Shown: piece after piece, positions 16,413 to 25,586 of the stretch
Numbering within the stretch: the first letter of the stretch is position 1
Layout of the letters: each line of letters starts with the position of its first letter
Notes under the pieces: generated by a model
Told to the model about the DNA's origin: nothing
The model's database searches: none
The model's input: the letters and a program-made list of their open reading frames with translations, nothing else
Source: Gemmatimonadota bacterium
Lineage (GTDB): Bacteria > Gemmatimonadota > Gemmatimonadetes > Longimicrobiales > Gaopeijiaceae
NCBI GenBank assembly: GCA_022823365.1
Contig: JAJDXG010000015.1
Location: forward strand, 1 to 35,541
Direction of reading: 5' to 3'
Length of the DNA: 35,541 nt
Program-made: the position numbers and the translations under genes

Positions 16413-18920
16413 ATGATGCAGATAGCCCGGTCGAGGGAACGCATTCTTCCGCGTCCCATCGAGGAGGAGATGCGGGAGTCGTTCCTCGACTACTCGATGA
16501 GCGTCATCGTGCAGCGGGCACTGCCGGATGTGCGCGACGGGCTCAAGCCGGTGCACCGGCGCATTCTCTTCGCCATGCACGAGCTGGGGCTGGCCCCGGA
16601 CCGGAGCTACAAGAAGAGCGCGACCGTGGTCGGGGACGTGCTGGGCAAGTACCACCCGCACGGCGACAGCGCGGTGTACGACGCGCTGGTGCGCATGGTG
16701 CAGGACTTCTCGCTGCGCTATCCGCTGGTCGACGGTCAGGGCAATTTCGGTTCCATCGACGGGGATCCGGCTGCGGCGTACCGCTACACCGAGGCGCGGC
16801 TCTCGCGGGTGGCGGCCGATCTGCTGACGGACATCGCCCGGGACACCGTCGACTGGACGCCCAACTTCGACGACCGCCTGAAGGAGCCGGTCGTGGTGCC
16901 CTCGCGCCTGCCCAACCTGCTGATGAACGGCAGCGCCGGGATCGCGGTGGGGATGAGCACGAACGTGCCGCCCCACAACCTGGGCGAGCTGGTGGCGGCG
17001 ATCCGCATGCTTGCGGACGACAAGGAGCCGACGCTGGACGAGTTGATGGAGGTCATTCCCGGCCCGGACTTTCCGACCGGCGGCTTCATCGTCGGGCGCA
17101 AGGGCATCCGGGCGATGTACCGCACCGGCCGGGGACGCATCGTCATGCGGGCGCGCGTGGTGCGCGAAAAGATCCGCGGCGGGAGGGAGCAGCTGGTGAT
17201 CGCCGAGCTGCCCTACGCGACCTCGAAGTCCAGGATCATCGCCCAGATCGCGGGGCTGTCGCGCAAGGGCTCGCTGTCAGAGGTGTCCAACCTGCGCGAC
17301 GAGTCCGACCGCGACGGCGTCCGCCTGGTCATCGAGCTGAAGCGCGGCGCCGATGCCGGCACGGTGCTGAAGCGGCTCTTCCGGCGCACCGGCCTGCAAT
17401 CCACCTTCGGCGCCATTCTGCTGGCGCTGGACGGGGGCGAGCCGCGCGAGTTCACCCTGAAGGAAATGCTGGAGCGCTTCCGCGATCACCGCGTGGAGGT
17501 CATCCGGAGGCGGTCGCAGTATGAGCTGGCCAGGGCGGAAGACCGCGCGCACGTCGTCGAAGGCATGCTGCGCGCCCTCGATTTCATCGATGAGGTGATC
17601 GCGATCATCCGCTCATCGGAGGATCGCGCGCAGGCGGCGGAGCGGCTGCAGGGCGAGTTGGATCTGACGGAGCGGCAGGCCGGAGCCATCCTGGACATGC
17701 AGCTCGCGCGCCTGACCTCGCTCGAGCGGCAGAAGCTGGAAGACGAGCTCGTCGGGCTGCGCAAGGCCATCCGGCACCTCCGCGGCATCCTGTCGAGCGA
17801 GTACCGGCAATTGCAGGTGATGCTCGAGGAGCTGGAGGAAGGGGTGCGGGAGTTCGGTGATGCGCGCCGCACGACCATTCTGGACAGAAAGGCCGCCTCG
17901 CAGGAGACCGTGGAGGCCGCGGAGGCGGACGAGGACGCGGTGGTCACCGTCAGCCACCACGGGTTCGTGAAGCGCATGCCCGTGCATCTGTACCGCCGCC
18001 GGCTGGCGAGCGGCAAGCTGCTCGCGGGGATGGCGCGCTACCCGGACGACTACCTGGAACGCCTTTTCGTCGCGCGCACCCAGGGGTGGATCCTGGCCTT
18101 CACGGAAGGCGGCCACGTCCACTTCCTGAGCGTGGCCGACGTGCCCGAGAGCGGACTGGCGTCGCGCGGGCAGTCGCTCTACAGCCTCACCGCGGGCAGC
18201 CGCGCGGATCCGTTCACCGCGCTCCTGCAGGTCGACACCATGACCGGGGAGGGTCAGGTGGTGTTCGTGACCGAACGCGGCACGGTGAAGCGGACGCGCC
18301 TGTCGGAGTTCTCGAACCCGCGGTCCGCCGGGCTGGCCGCCTCCCGGGTGCGGCCAGGCGACCGCATCGTCACGGTGATGCTCTCGGAGGGCGGCGCCGA
18401 CGTCATGCTGGCGACCCGCCACGGGCGCGCGATCCGCTTCGCCGAGGGTCAGGTGCCGGTCGTGGGTCGGACCGCGTTCGGCGTGAAGGGCATCGGGCTG
18501 CGCGGCGACGACCTGGTGGTGTCCGCGCTCATGATCCGCCGGGAAGGCACGGTGCTCGCGGTGTCCGACCAGGGGTGGGGCCGGCGCACGGACGTGAACG
18601 ACTATCCGCGGCGGAAGCGCGGCGGCCTGGGCGTGGTGATGCGCGCGCCCGGCGACGGCGAAGGAAGCCTGATCGGAGCGATCGAGGTCCTCGACCAGGA
18701 CGCGGTCATGCTGGTGACGGCGGCTGGCCGCATCACCCAGGTGGTGGCGGGGGACGTGCCGGTCACCGGGAAGGCCGCGCGCGGCACCCGGTTGGCCGAG
18801 GTGGAGGTGGGCGACCGGGTGGTCCGGGTGACCCGGAGCCAGGGGGGTGGCGGGCCGGGCGGGGGTGGGTCACCGGAGAAGACGGCACGAGGGGAGACGG
18901 CGCCGCTCTTTGCGGGCTGA
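16413..18920 (+). CDS. Type IIA topoisomerase subunit A (GyrA/ParC) with degenerate GyrA box
   Basis: An 835-residue DNA-breaking subunit. The N-terminal DYSMSVIV and [10 protein letters not shown] motifs, the [12 protein letters not shown] region (quinolone-determining segment), catalytic Y125 in YRYTEARL, and the coiled gate (about 350-490) are all intact. The C-terminal beta-pinwheel has six blades, but the GyrA box (normally QRRGGKG) reads [10 protein letters not shown] at about 528-537. The later [11 protein letters not shown] blade only partly resembles it. Since that box is needed for gyrase supercoiling, this could be a ParC-like or second GyrA-type subunit. The ATG at 16413 has GAGGAG five bases upstream. 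No gyrB or parE is adjacent. The tail after about residue 815 is Gly-rich and disordered. Confidence 0.92.
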   Translation: MMQIARSRERILPRPIEEEMRESFLDYSMSVIVQRALPDVRDGLKPVHRRILFAMHELGLAPDRSYKKSATVVGDVLGKYHPHGDSAVYDALVRMVQDFSLRYPLVDGQGNFGSIDGDPAAAYRYTEARLSRVAADLLTDIARDTVDWTPNFDDRLKEPVVVPSRLPNLLMNGSAGIAVGMSTNVPPHNLGELVAAIRMLADDKEPTLDELMEVIPGPDFPTGGFIVGRKGIRAMYRTGRGRIVMRARVVREKIRGGREQLVIAELPYATSKSRIIAQIAGLSRKGSLSEVSNLRDESDRDGVRLVIELKRGADAGTVLKRLFRRTGLQSTFGAILLALDGGEPREFTLKEMLERFRDHRVEVIRRRSQYELARAEDRAHVVEGMLRALDFIDEVIAIIRSSEDRAQAAERLQGELDLTERQAGAILDMQLARLTSLERQKLEDELVGLRKAIRHLRGILSSEYRQLQVMLEELEEGVREFGDARRTTILDRKAASQETVEAAEADEDAVVTVSHHGFVKRMPVHLYRRRLASGKLLAGMARYPDDYLERLFVARTQGWILAFTEGGHVHFLSVADVPESGLASRGQSLYSLTAGSRADPFTALLQVDTMTGEGQVVFVTERGTVKRTRLSEFSNPRSAGLAASRVRPGDRIVTVMLSEGGADVMLATRHGRAIRFAEGQVPVVGRTAFGVKGIGLRGDDLVVSALMIRREGTVLAVSDQGWGRRTDVNDYPRRKRGGLGVVMRAPGDGEGSLIGAIEVLDQDAVMLVTAAGRITQVVAGDVPVTGKAARGTRLAEVEVGDRVVRVTRSQGGGGPGGGGSPEKTARGETAPLFAG

Positions 18921-19399
18921 GAGAAGGACCCGTCAGCCACGCCGACACCCGTCAGGTCCACGTGCGGTATGCTGATCGGCTGGTGATCGGGGTTGAGGGT
19001 CTTTGAGCACGACCTCGAGCGGCTCCTCGACCTACCGGGCGGGCCCTCCGAAGCGATGATCGACGGCTTAGAGGTATGGTGATCGGGAAGTCTGCCCGGA
19101 GACCTGTTTCTTGCCGCCGGAAGCGGATTCCGGAGCCTATTCCGTGCGTGTCCGGTTCACTTCGAGGATCGCCCCACACGCATCGTCGTTCGTCCGGACA
19201 CGACCCCGACCGTCCATTTCGCGGGCGTGTTTGCGAGCGGTTGCACCACGGGAAAGGGCTGCATACCTTCGGAGGAACCGATGCGGGGAGACATCCGCTA
19301 AGGCGTTGAAACCGCCTCGGCGGAGCGTCCGACACCAAGGTCCACCACCAGCATAAGCGAGACGCCGAGACGATGGCTTTGACGGTTGGTTGACCACCG
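18921..19399. other. 479-bp spacer at the left edge of the accessory island
   Basis: This gap separates the gyrase-type gene from the GAF-like cassette. It holds the interrupted reading frame described separately at 18993..19301 and otherwise only overlapping low-quality frames. A weak hairpin (CCGC-CTCG-GCGG) lies near 19312..19323. No tRNA, integrase or convincing attachment site was found. Confidence 0.35.
18993..19301 (+). pseudogene. Possible decayed small gene with internal stop
   Basis: From a TTG at 18993 one frame runs to a TGA at 19080 and then continues open to a TAA at 19301. The first part (FEHDLERLLDLPGGPSEAM) and the second (GDLFLAAGSGF, TRIVVRPDTT, HFAGVFASGC) have amphipathic and strand-like patterns and GC-ending codons more typical of coding DNA than the other frames. 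It could be a broken gene of about 100 residues. No family is recognised, so this stays tentative. Confidence 0.28.
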
Positions 19400-20206
19400 A
19401 TGAGTCAACCCGCAGGTACTGCGTTCCTGCGCTGGCGTCGTGGGAGCGGTGCCCAATCGGTCATCCGAGCAGCTCGGATCGTAGCGGAGGTCCTCGTGTT
19501 CTGGGTCTGCGCGATCCAGCTGGCTCCTACCGGCCAGCGCTGGTCAGGTTTCATCGAGTGGTGGCATGACACCGCGTGGATCTGGTTCCTCGTGGGTGTC
19601 GTCGTGTTCTCGGTCGCGAGTATGCTTAGGCATGGTGATCTGATCGCCATGGATGCGACGAACGCGATCCTCGACAAGATCCAAGACGCCCTGTTCGGCG
19701 ACAGTGGCGATGACGATGCGCATCATCGCGTCACGCTCTTCAAACGAGAGCGGAAATGGCTTTGGTTGAAGGATGCATCGGGGCATCGTCGCCGGCCGGG
19801 TCGCCGGTGGCTCTCGGTCGTTGCCAGATCGGGGTACGGCACCAAGAACACAACCGTTCGATTCCGGTGCCCTGACGACACAGACCAAGCAGAGGGGGTA
19901 GCAGGGAGAGCGTGGGCACGATCCACCGCCTTACCTGTACAAGACCTCCCGGACCTCAAGAGTCCGCGCTGTAGCGACGAGGACCGGCGAAGCTACGCCA
20001 AGCAAACTTTCGTACCAGTAGAATGGGTGCAGGAAGAGCAGCCCGCGGCCCGTTCTCTCATGGGCTTCCGGGTGGATGATGTCAAGAGCGCGCCCTGGGG
20101 TGTACTTGTGATCGACAGCCGGTCACCAACCTTTGACACGCAACGTGCGCAGGAGGAGTTCCGTGCCTACGCGCGGGTGCTGGCACAGCTTGTGCAAAGC
20201 ATGTGA
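19400..20206 (+). CDS. Two-TM protein with cytoplasmic GAF-like domain
   Basis: A 268-residue protein. Two membrane helices are clear, about 24-42 and 57-76, near the N-terminus. A short linker then leads to a domain of about 160 residues with the strand and loop order of a GAF fold: WLSVVARSGYG, EGVAGRAWA, RSLMGFRVDD and WGVLVIDSRSP. GAF domains usually bind small ligands such as cyclic nucleotides. Topology would place it in the cytosol. GC is visibly lower than the housekeeping genes, suggesting acquired DNA. The next gene starts 10 bp later, so they are one operon. It may sense a signal and act at the membrane; the ligand and effect are not known. Confidence 0.72.
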   Translation: MSQPAGTAFLRWRRGSGAQSVIRAARIVAEVLVFWVCAIQLAPTGQRWSGFIEWWHDTAWIWFLVGVVVFSVASMLRHGDLIAMDATNAILDKIQDALFGDSGDDDAHHRVTLFKRERKWLWLKDASGHRRRPGRRWLSVVARSGYGTKNTTVRFRCPDDTDQAEGVAGRAWARSTALPVQDLPDLKSPRCSDEDRRSYAKQTFVPVEWVQEEQPAARSLMGFRVDDVKSAPWGVLVIDSRSPTFDTQRAQEEFRAYARVLAQLVQSM

Positions 20207-20216
20207 AGGGGGTCAC

Positions 20217-20690
20217 ATGAGCGAACCACGATGGATTCGAGTTGACCAGAGCAAGTACGATGAGCCCGGCGAAATCGGGATGTCCGAGGGGGAGGCCAAT
20301 GTCGAATTGGGTGTCTTCCTCTCGCCGTTCGACATTCCTAGAGGCGTTCGCGGCTACTACGATGATGAGCGAGAGCGATTCGTGATCGACTTCGAGTACA
20401 TCACGGATGAACCGCGCAAGAACGAGAGTTTTGGCCCTTCACAAGTGACAGCAATCATAGGGAAAAAGACGAACCGGATTTTGGGTTTCGAGATCGATGT
20501 CGTTGCCCTCGGAGCCAAGAGCGTCTCCCTGCGCGTCCATGTGGCCAACCAAGTACATAAGGCGATCAAAGCCGCACGCGCGGCAGCACCGCCAGACGAT
20601 CCGTGGTCGCGGGGACGCTTAAACTCGTACGTTACGGACCGGGTGCTGCAGGATCTCCAAGAGAAAGTGTTCGCCGGGATGGGAAAGTAA
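20217..20690 (+). CDS. Hypothetical protein, partner of the GAF-like membrane protein
   Basis: A 157-residue protein with no membrane helix or signal peptide. The first half is acidic and strand-rich (VELGVFLSPFD, RFVIDFEYI), then a KTNRILGFEIDVV segment and a C-terminal helical part. No catalytic motif is visible. The ATG has AAGGGGG eight bases upstream and follows the previous stop by 10 bp. Pairing with a GAF membrane protein beside a restriction system suggests a defence or stress role, but that is inference. Confidence 0.7.
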   Translation: MSEPRWIRVDQSKYDEPGEIGMSEGEANVELGVFLSPFDIPRGVRGYYDDERERFVIDFEYITDEPRKNESFGPSQVTAIIGKKTNRILGFEIDVVALGAKSVSLRVHVANQVHKAIKAARAAAPPDDPWSRGRLNSYVTDRVLQDLQEKVFAGMGK

Positions 20691-20852
20691 ATCCCCGCTG
20701 CGGTCGGATCCGCTTACCGGAACTGTCGCCGGAGGGCGTCGCTCAAGGCACCCACTCTTGTAAACCTCAGCATCCGCCACGGGCTTACAAGACCGTTACC
20801 GCGCGTGTCCAGGGGCGTGTACCGGTCCCGGTTTCTTGGACAAGTGGACGGC

Positions 20853-21703
20853 CTAAACACAGGCCGCCTTTCGGCTGAGCTTCTCGCGAGCACCGGCCGG
20901 GTTCATGTACCCGTGCCGCTGGAGGAGCCAGCCGTTGTTGTAGCGCTCGATGAAAGCCTCGATCACCGCTCTGGCGTCCTCGAGGGTTTCGAAGTCGTGG
21001 AGATGGATGCACTCCTCCTTGAGCGTCCGGATGAAGCGCTCCGCGACGCCGTTGCACTCCGGCTCGCCCACGTAGGCGGCTGTCGAGCGGATGCCAAGCC
21101 ATTTGACCTCGGCCTGGAACTGCCTTGCCTTGTACTGCGAGCCCCAGTCGTGCCGCAGACCGAGATCCAGGGCGATCCTCTTTCCGAAGCCGCCCATCTG
21201 GCCCCGCACCCTTGGTGGACCGGCTCCAGCGCCGCCCAGCGGTCGCCCATTTTCGCAACGTGCCAGCCGACGACGTCCGAGGTGCAGTGGTCGACGGCCG
21301 CGAAGAACCAGCACCAGCCCTCCGCCTTCGTCCAGAACCGCGACGCGTCCGTGCCCCAGAACTCGTCTGGCCTCTCGGTCCGGATCCGGCCGCTGTGGGT
21401 CCGGTCCCCGCGGGGATGGTCCCGCCGCACCAGCGCCAGCAACCCGTGCTCCCGCATCAGCCTGAGCACACGGTTCTTGCCGACGCGGATCCTCCTGGCC
21501 CCAAGCCGCGCCTTCACCTTCCGGTGGCCCTCACCGAGGAACGGACTCGCTTTCAGGACCGTCCAGATCTACTGCAGGAGCTCCTCGTCGCTCAGTGCCG
21601 TCTTCGGGCCCCGCTTCCCGGGCTGCCGATGATCGGACTCCGGAGGTCGCGCCGGCAACACGTACACGCTCGAACGCGCGACCCGCCAGGTCTCACACAC
21701 CAT
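20853..21703 (-). pseudogene. Inactive IS3-family transposase (orfB-like)
   Basis: A DDE integrase-type transposase that cannot be translated whole. Starting at 21703, it opens MVCETWRVARSSVY, then hits an in-frame TAG at 21569..21571 after SDEELLQ. It resumes with helix-turn-helix-like GARRIRVGKNRVLRLM and the catalytic WGTDASRFW. Near 21210 a base is missing (a shortened G run), moving the rest to another frame: LRHDWGSQY with the second Asp, then NGVAERFIRTLKEE with the catalytic Glu, ending near 20853. The orfA part and terminal repeats were not found. It marks an old insertion in the island, now dead in itself. Confidence 0.8.
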
Positions 21704-21746
21704 CGTCAGCGGGTAGGGCCAGGCGGTGTCGCACCAGCCGCACGGT

Positions 21747-22103
21747 TCACTCTGACAACCCCAATAGCTTTCGTTCGGCTGCATTCAGCGCAGCCAGCGA
21801 TACGCTTGTCTTCCCGATGTTCACGGCATCGCGTCGCGCTACCATTGCGCCGGTCCTCACGCAACGGACCAGCTCCGATTGGTAGGCCTCGCGCCGAGCG
21901 GCCTCGCGGGCGCGGCTTACCGGACCCTGCATCCACGCGCCGTTGATGGCCATGGCTTCGAGCCACCACTTTCCTTCATTCCGGTAATGCAGTAGCACCT
22001 TGTCTCGGAAGAACTGGCGTCGCGACTCCGGAAGAGACGTCCAATACTCCTCACGCTCGGACGAAATCCCGTGTTCCTCGTAGATGCGTTGTCTCGCTGT
22101 CAC
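21747..22103 (-). CDS. Hypothetical 118-aa protein between mcrC and the dead IS
   Basis: A mostly helical, charged protein of 118 residues with no signal peptide and no recognised motif. The helix YWTSLPESRRQFFRDK is the best-defined part. The GTG at 22103 is preferred over the ATG at 22115 because a GGGAGG site sits five bases upstream. It is 156 bp downstream of mcrC on the same strand, so it could be a third member of that operon. Its C-terminus (KLLGLSE) abuts the transposase remnant, so it may be truncated. Confidence 0.6.
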   Translation of the reverse strand: MTARQRIYEEHGISSEREEYWTSLPESRRQFFRDKVLLHYRNEGKWWLEAMAINGAWMQGPVSRAREAARREAYQSELVRCVRTGAMVARRDAVNIGKTSVSLAALNAAERKLLGLSE

Positions 22104-22259
22104 TGATCCTCCCATCAAAAGTGGACGGCAACGGGACCTCGGGACACCGCGAGGCGGACAGGCAACAAGAATCAACGCCAGCCGGGATCGTTGCAACAGA
22201 AATGCACTTCTCGCAGCCTCGTCCCCTTAGGCAGTCGGCCGCGGTCCCGTCGCAGTTCC

Positions 22260-23336
22260 CTACGAGCCGGGGCTTGGGAGCCCGATGGTCGCCAGCATTT
22301 CCCCGTGAATCTGCCGCCAGTCCCCATCGAGGTTGACCGTCCGGGCTTGGATACGGAACCCTTCGAGGCGAATGTCGGCCCTCAGCGGCTGGCCGACCTC
22401 CGGGTACAGCAAGATCCCTTCGTGCATGGGCCGACCTGGGTTCGTCGCTTGGCGGTTCCGCAGGTATGCGAGCAACTGGTACAGATTGCCGGAGTGCAGC
22501 TTGCCCGTGCCGGAACCGCGTCTGCGCGACAGCGCGTGCCGGTAGTACTTCGTGTCGAGGATGATCCGGCGCTCGGACGACTCCAGGATCACGTCGGCTG
22601 TCATGACGGGGATTCGAGCCCTGTCGGCGGTGTTCCCGGCGCTGGCTTCCCCCCAATGGATGCGGCGACTGCCCCCCGGATTCACTTGATACGCACGCTG
22701 CTCGCGCTCGTAGAATCCCGTGACGAACTCCTCGAAGACCGCCCACATCGTTGCCTCATCCCGCCGGAAGTCGCGGAACGTCGTACGCCCGTTCTTCTGA
22801 TCGACCACCGAGTTCTCGTACAGGAGCCTGCACACCGAGAGCAGGAACTGGTAGAGCCTCCGGTTGCCCCCTGGTTGGACTTGGCCGAAGGTGCTCCTCG
22901 TCAGGCGAGTCCGCGACACGCCGTCGAGCCGTCTGTAGGCGGCGCGCACGTCGCTACGGACATCGCGGTGCAGCGTGACCCGCTTCCGCAGCAGCCCATG
23001 CAGCGACGTGCGCAGGATGCGGTTCGGCGGAGTGTCCACAGACAACTCCTCGACATCGCAGGCCGCCCGGCCCCGCGCCCGAAGCGCCCGCTTCGCCGTC
23101 TCGCTAACCGCCAGCTTGCCACGGATTCCGGCGAGATCCTCGCGTCGTTCCACGTAACCGCGGTGGATGCCGCGACGAAGGAGGTGGCTGACGCCGCCCG
23201 CGAGCACCTTGCCGAGAAGGTCTTGGACCGTCGGAAGGCCACCGAGTGCGGCCAGCCGTCTGGTGTCCTGCTCCTGAACCCGCCCCCAGGCGTAGCAAAG
23301 GAGGTAGTAGACGTTGAGGATCGGGATGTTCTTCAA
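22260..23336 (-). CDS. mcrC: McrC-type nuclease subunit of McrBC restriction system
   Basis: A 358-residue McrC-like protein. McrC stimulates the McrB GTPase and supplies the PD-(D/E)xK nuclease that cuts DNA with modified cytosine. The N-terminal KNIPILNVYYLLCYAWG segment is typical. The catalytic core reads MTADVIL (D248), then IILDTKYY (D261, K263). A TTG at 23336 is the start: it overlaps the mcrB TGA as TTGA, and only this start gives the family N-terminus. The overlap implies coupled translation. Confidence 0.88.
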   Translation of the reverse strand: MKNIPILNVYYLLCYAWGRVQEQDTRRLAALGGLPTVQDLLGKVLAGGVSHLLRRGIHRGYVERREDLAGIRGKLAVSETAKRALRARGRAACDVEELSVDTPPNRILRTSLHGLLRKRVTLHRDVRSDVRAAYRRLDGVSRTRLTRSTFGQVQPGGNRRLYQFLLSVCRLLYENSVVDQKNGRTTFRDFRRDEATMWAVFEEFVTGFYEREQRAYQVNPGGSRRIHWGEASAGNTADRARIPVMTADVILESSERRIILDTKYYRHALSRRRGSGTGKLHSGNLYQLLAYLRNRQATNPGRPMHEGILLYPEVGQPLRADIRLEGFRIQARTVNLDGDWRQIHGEMLATIGLPSPGS

Positions 23337-25084
23337 GGTCGGACGTCGGCGGTGAGTCTTGCCACATCCCTCTCGACGTCTTCCGCCGCATCGAACCAGT
23401 ATTCCCGGAGAAGCGGCGCGATCTGGGTGTCCACGACATGCCTGTACCAATCCTCCGAGGGCGGGTCACCATCGCCGGGAACGAAATAGCTGTGGCCGAT
23501 CCGAAAGCCCCAGCCGAGTTCCTTGTCGGTTGCGATCTTCTCGTTGAGCTTGCTCATCCGGTCGCAGATGCGTCGTGCCAAGCCGGGGTCCGCGCCTTTG
23601 TCCGCGAGGTGTTGCTCGAACGCTTCGCGACCGTACTTGGTCCCATAGGCCGGCTCGAGCGTCTCGAAGGCGAATCGCCGGCGCAACGCGTAATCGACCA
23701 AGGCCAACGAGCGGTCGGCGGTGTTCATCATGCCGAGCAGGTATACGTTGTCGGGGACGTGAAATCGCGTGTCCGAGTAGGGCAGCGTAACGGCATAGTC
23801 CTCGCTGCGCTTGTCGGCCTCGATCAGCATCAGCAGTTCGCCGAAGATACGGGACAGGTTGCCGCGGTTGATCTCGTCGATGATGAAGACGTGGGGGATG
23901 TCTGGGCTGGCCCGAGCTCGTTCGCAAAAACGCCGGAAGACGCCGGGCTTCAGGTCGAAGTCTCCTTCCTTGGCCGGCCTGAAGCCTTCTACGAAATCCT
24001 CGTAGGCGTAGGACTGGTGAAACTGGACCATTTCGGTAGAACCATTGTCCTTGCGACCGATCAAGCACCAAGCGATTCGGCGCGCGATGAAGGTCTTCCC
24101 GGTCCCCGGCGGCCCTTGGAGGATGAGGTTCTTACCGGACTTGATGGACTTTACAAGGCGGGTGAAGTGGCCGGGGTCGATGAAGAGGTCTTGCTGGGCT
24201 TGCTTGTCCGTGTAGGTCGCCTCTGGATCCGCTTGGGAACGTTTTCTTCCATCGTCGCGGGCTCTGTTGTCTTTCTTCTTGGGCCTGGTGGCTGAAGGAC
24301 GTTTCCAACGTTCCACGATCGGGGAGTCGTAGAAGCGAAACGGACCTTGTTCGTCTTCGAGACGGCGACGGATTGCAAGCAAGGCTCGGTCGATCTCGAC
24401 CGCGTTGGACGTGTCGATCCGGCCGCCTTGATGCAGGCGGTTGACGATCTGTCTCTTCCCGTTATTGGAGACGACATCCTGGAATTCGTCGGGGAAGAGC
24501 AGCCACAGGATCACGTGTCGGAAGATGCGACGCGCGGCAAACTCGGTGCCGTCCAGCCATGAAGCGAAGTCCCACGGCCGGCCGAGGAGCTTCATGCGAA
24601 CACTTCGCGCCAGCGACGACCATTCCAGCATGGCGACCGCGAAGAAGCGGAATTCCATCCATTCAAGCGTGTTGAACGCGGGGCCTGGGTTGACGACCCC
24701 CGCTCCAAGGACCTCATCGCTCAGCAGTTCATGGTCTTCGGGAAAATCGCGCTCCGACCAGCTCCAGACGTCCGCGATCCGCCTCCGCTTGCTCTCGGCA
24801 CCCATGGACGCCGGGTTCCGAATCAGGTGGTACACCCATGTCATCTCGGCCCAGAGGCACTTGGCGTCGGGCGAGGCGGGTTGCAGTTGGCGTTCCAACT
24901 TCTCCAGAAAAGAGTCTCCCGATGCGTCGTCGAGGTTCTCGACGTAGACCGAGCGGAGTTCTTGGAAATTGGAGCGAGTCCAGAGAGAGCGGTCGGTGAA
25001 TAGGGATCGTCCACCGAGTAGGCATCGGTGTTTCCAGTGCTCAGCTGCGGCGAGAATCGGTTCGGCGTCCTCGAATCGGGCCAA
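23333..25084 (-). CDS. mcrB: McrB-type AAA+ GTPase of McrBC restriction system
   Basis: A 583-residue AAA+ motor. The Walker A motif GPPGTGKT is at 324-331, Walker B FIIDEINRGN at about 400-409, the McrB signature MNTADRS at 453-459, and an arginine-rich sensor DYALRRRF follows. In E. coli the protein uses GTP to translocate DNA until McrC cuts. The N-terminal 300 residues are a helical domain with AEMTWVYHL (79-87) and not the DUF3578 modified-cytosine reader of E. coli McrB, so the recognised DNA mark may differ. TTG start with AAGGAG seven bases upstream. No methylase is adjacent, as expected for a modification-dependent system. Confidence 0.9.
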   Translation of the reverse strand: MARFEDAEPILAAAEHWKHRCLLGGRSLFTDRSLWTRSNFQELRSVYVENLDDASGDSFLEKLERQLQPASPDAKCLWAEMTWVYHLIRNPASMGAESKRRRIADVWSWSERDFPEDHELLSDEVLGAGVVNPGPAFNTLEWMEFRFFAVAMLEWSSLARSVRMKLLGRPWDFASWLDGTEFAARRIFRHVILWLLFPDEFQDVVSNNGKRQIVNRLHQGGRIDTSNAVEIDRALLAIRRRLEDEQGPFRFYDSPIVERWKRPSATRPKKKDNRARDDGRKRSQADPEATYTDKQAQQDLFIDPGHFTRLVKSIKSGKNLILQGPPGTGKTFIARRIAWCLIGRKDNGSTEMVQFHQSYAYEDFVEGFRPAKEGDFDLKPGVFRRFCERARASPDIPHVFIIDEINRGNLSRIFGELLMLIEADKRSEDYAVTLPYSDTRFHVPDNVYLLGMMNTADRSLALVDYALRRRFAFETLEPAYGTKYGREAFEQHLADKGADPGLARRICDRMSKLNEKIATDKELGWGFRIGHSYFVPGDGDPPSEDWYRHVVDTQIAPLLREYWFDAAEDVERDVARLTADVRP

Positions 25085-25214
25085 TGGTGGTCTCCTTCGG
25101 TCGCGCGTTCAGTGTGCTCAGCAATGCCAAGATAACCAAGTACACGACGTAACCGGCTGCGTCCGGGCGATGTTAGTTTCGAGAGGTTTCTCTGGCGAGC
25201 AACTGGAGGAGGCG

Positions 25215-25463
25215 ATGACCATGGGAAGGGTCATGACGGCATTCGAGTGCGGGTTGGAAGAAATGGTCAGCCGGGGGCGCGTTGAGGGACGGGCACTGAT
25301 GCTGCGTCAGATGGCAGCCCGGAAGTATGGATCCGAGACCGAGGACGAGTTGTCGTCCCTACTCGCCCGGCTCCCGGATCCCGAGCGCTTCGACCAGGTG
25401 GCAAGCGCCATTCTGGAGTGCGATTCGAGCGAGGAATTCATCGCCCGGGTGCGGGAGGCCTGA
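25215..25463 (+). CDS. Small protein resembling the C-terminus of Rpn/PD-(D/E)XK transposase-like proteins
   Basis: An 82-residue helical protein with SRGRVEGRALMLRQMAARKYG and a C-terminal LARLPDPERFDQVASAILECDS pattern. These resemble the tail of Rpn-type (recombination-promoting nuclease) or DUF4351 proteins, whose nuclease part is absent here. A strong GGAGGAGG site precedes the ATG at 25215; an in-frame ATG at 25170 would add 15 residues. It may be a truncated remnant at the right edge of the island, or a free-standing helper. It is divergent from mcrB. Confidence 0.55.
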   Translation: MTMGRVMTAFECGLEEMVSRGRVEGRALMLRQMAARKYGSETEDELSSLLARLPDPERFDQVASAILECDSSEEFIARVREA

Positions 25464-25478
25464 CACCCAGGCCGGCTT

Positions 25479-25494
25479 GGTGAGTCGGCTCACC
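25479..25494. terminator. Hairpin after the small helical gene
   Basis: A perfect 6-bp stem GGTGAG/CTCACC with a TCGG tetraloop begins 15 bp after the stop at 25463. There is no T run. It may help end the plus transcript. Confidence 0.4.
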
Positions 25495-25547
25495 TCCCTG
25501 CGCTGCGGACGGTCCGACCCCGCAGGAAGACCATGCACACCCCCTTG

Positions 25548-25568
25548 ACCCTGACGTAACATCAGGGT
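25548..25568. terminator. Hairpin between convergent genes
   Basis: A 7-bp stem ACCCTGA/TCAGGGT with a 7-base loop lies 18 bp beyond the stop (25587) of the minus-strand beta-propeller gene. No T run is present on either strand, so strength as a terminator is uncertain. Confidence 0.4.
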
Positions 25569-25586
25569 TCACCAACCTCCGGAGTG

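Noticed and set aside
20842..22129. 11-bp direct repeat AAGTGGACGGC at 20842 and 22119 as possible element ends
   Set aside because: A match of this size is expected by chance in 35 kb of GC-rich DNA, and it does not fit the dead transposase ends.
23337..23450. Longer N-terminus for McrC
   Set aside because: The added residues are Arg/Gly-rich and read over the mcrB C-terminus; the TTG at 23336 gives the family start and couples to the mcrB stop.
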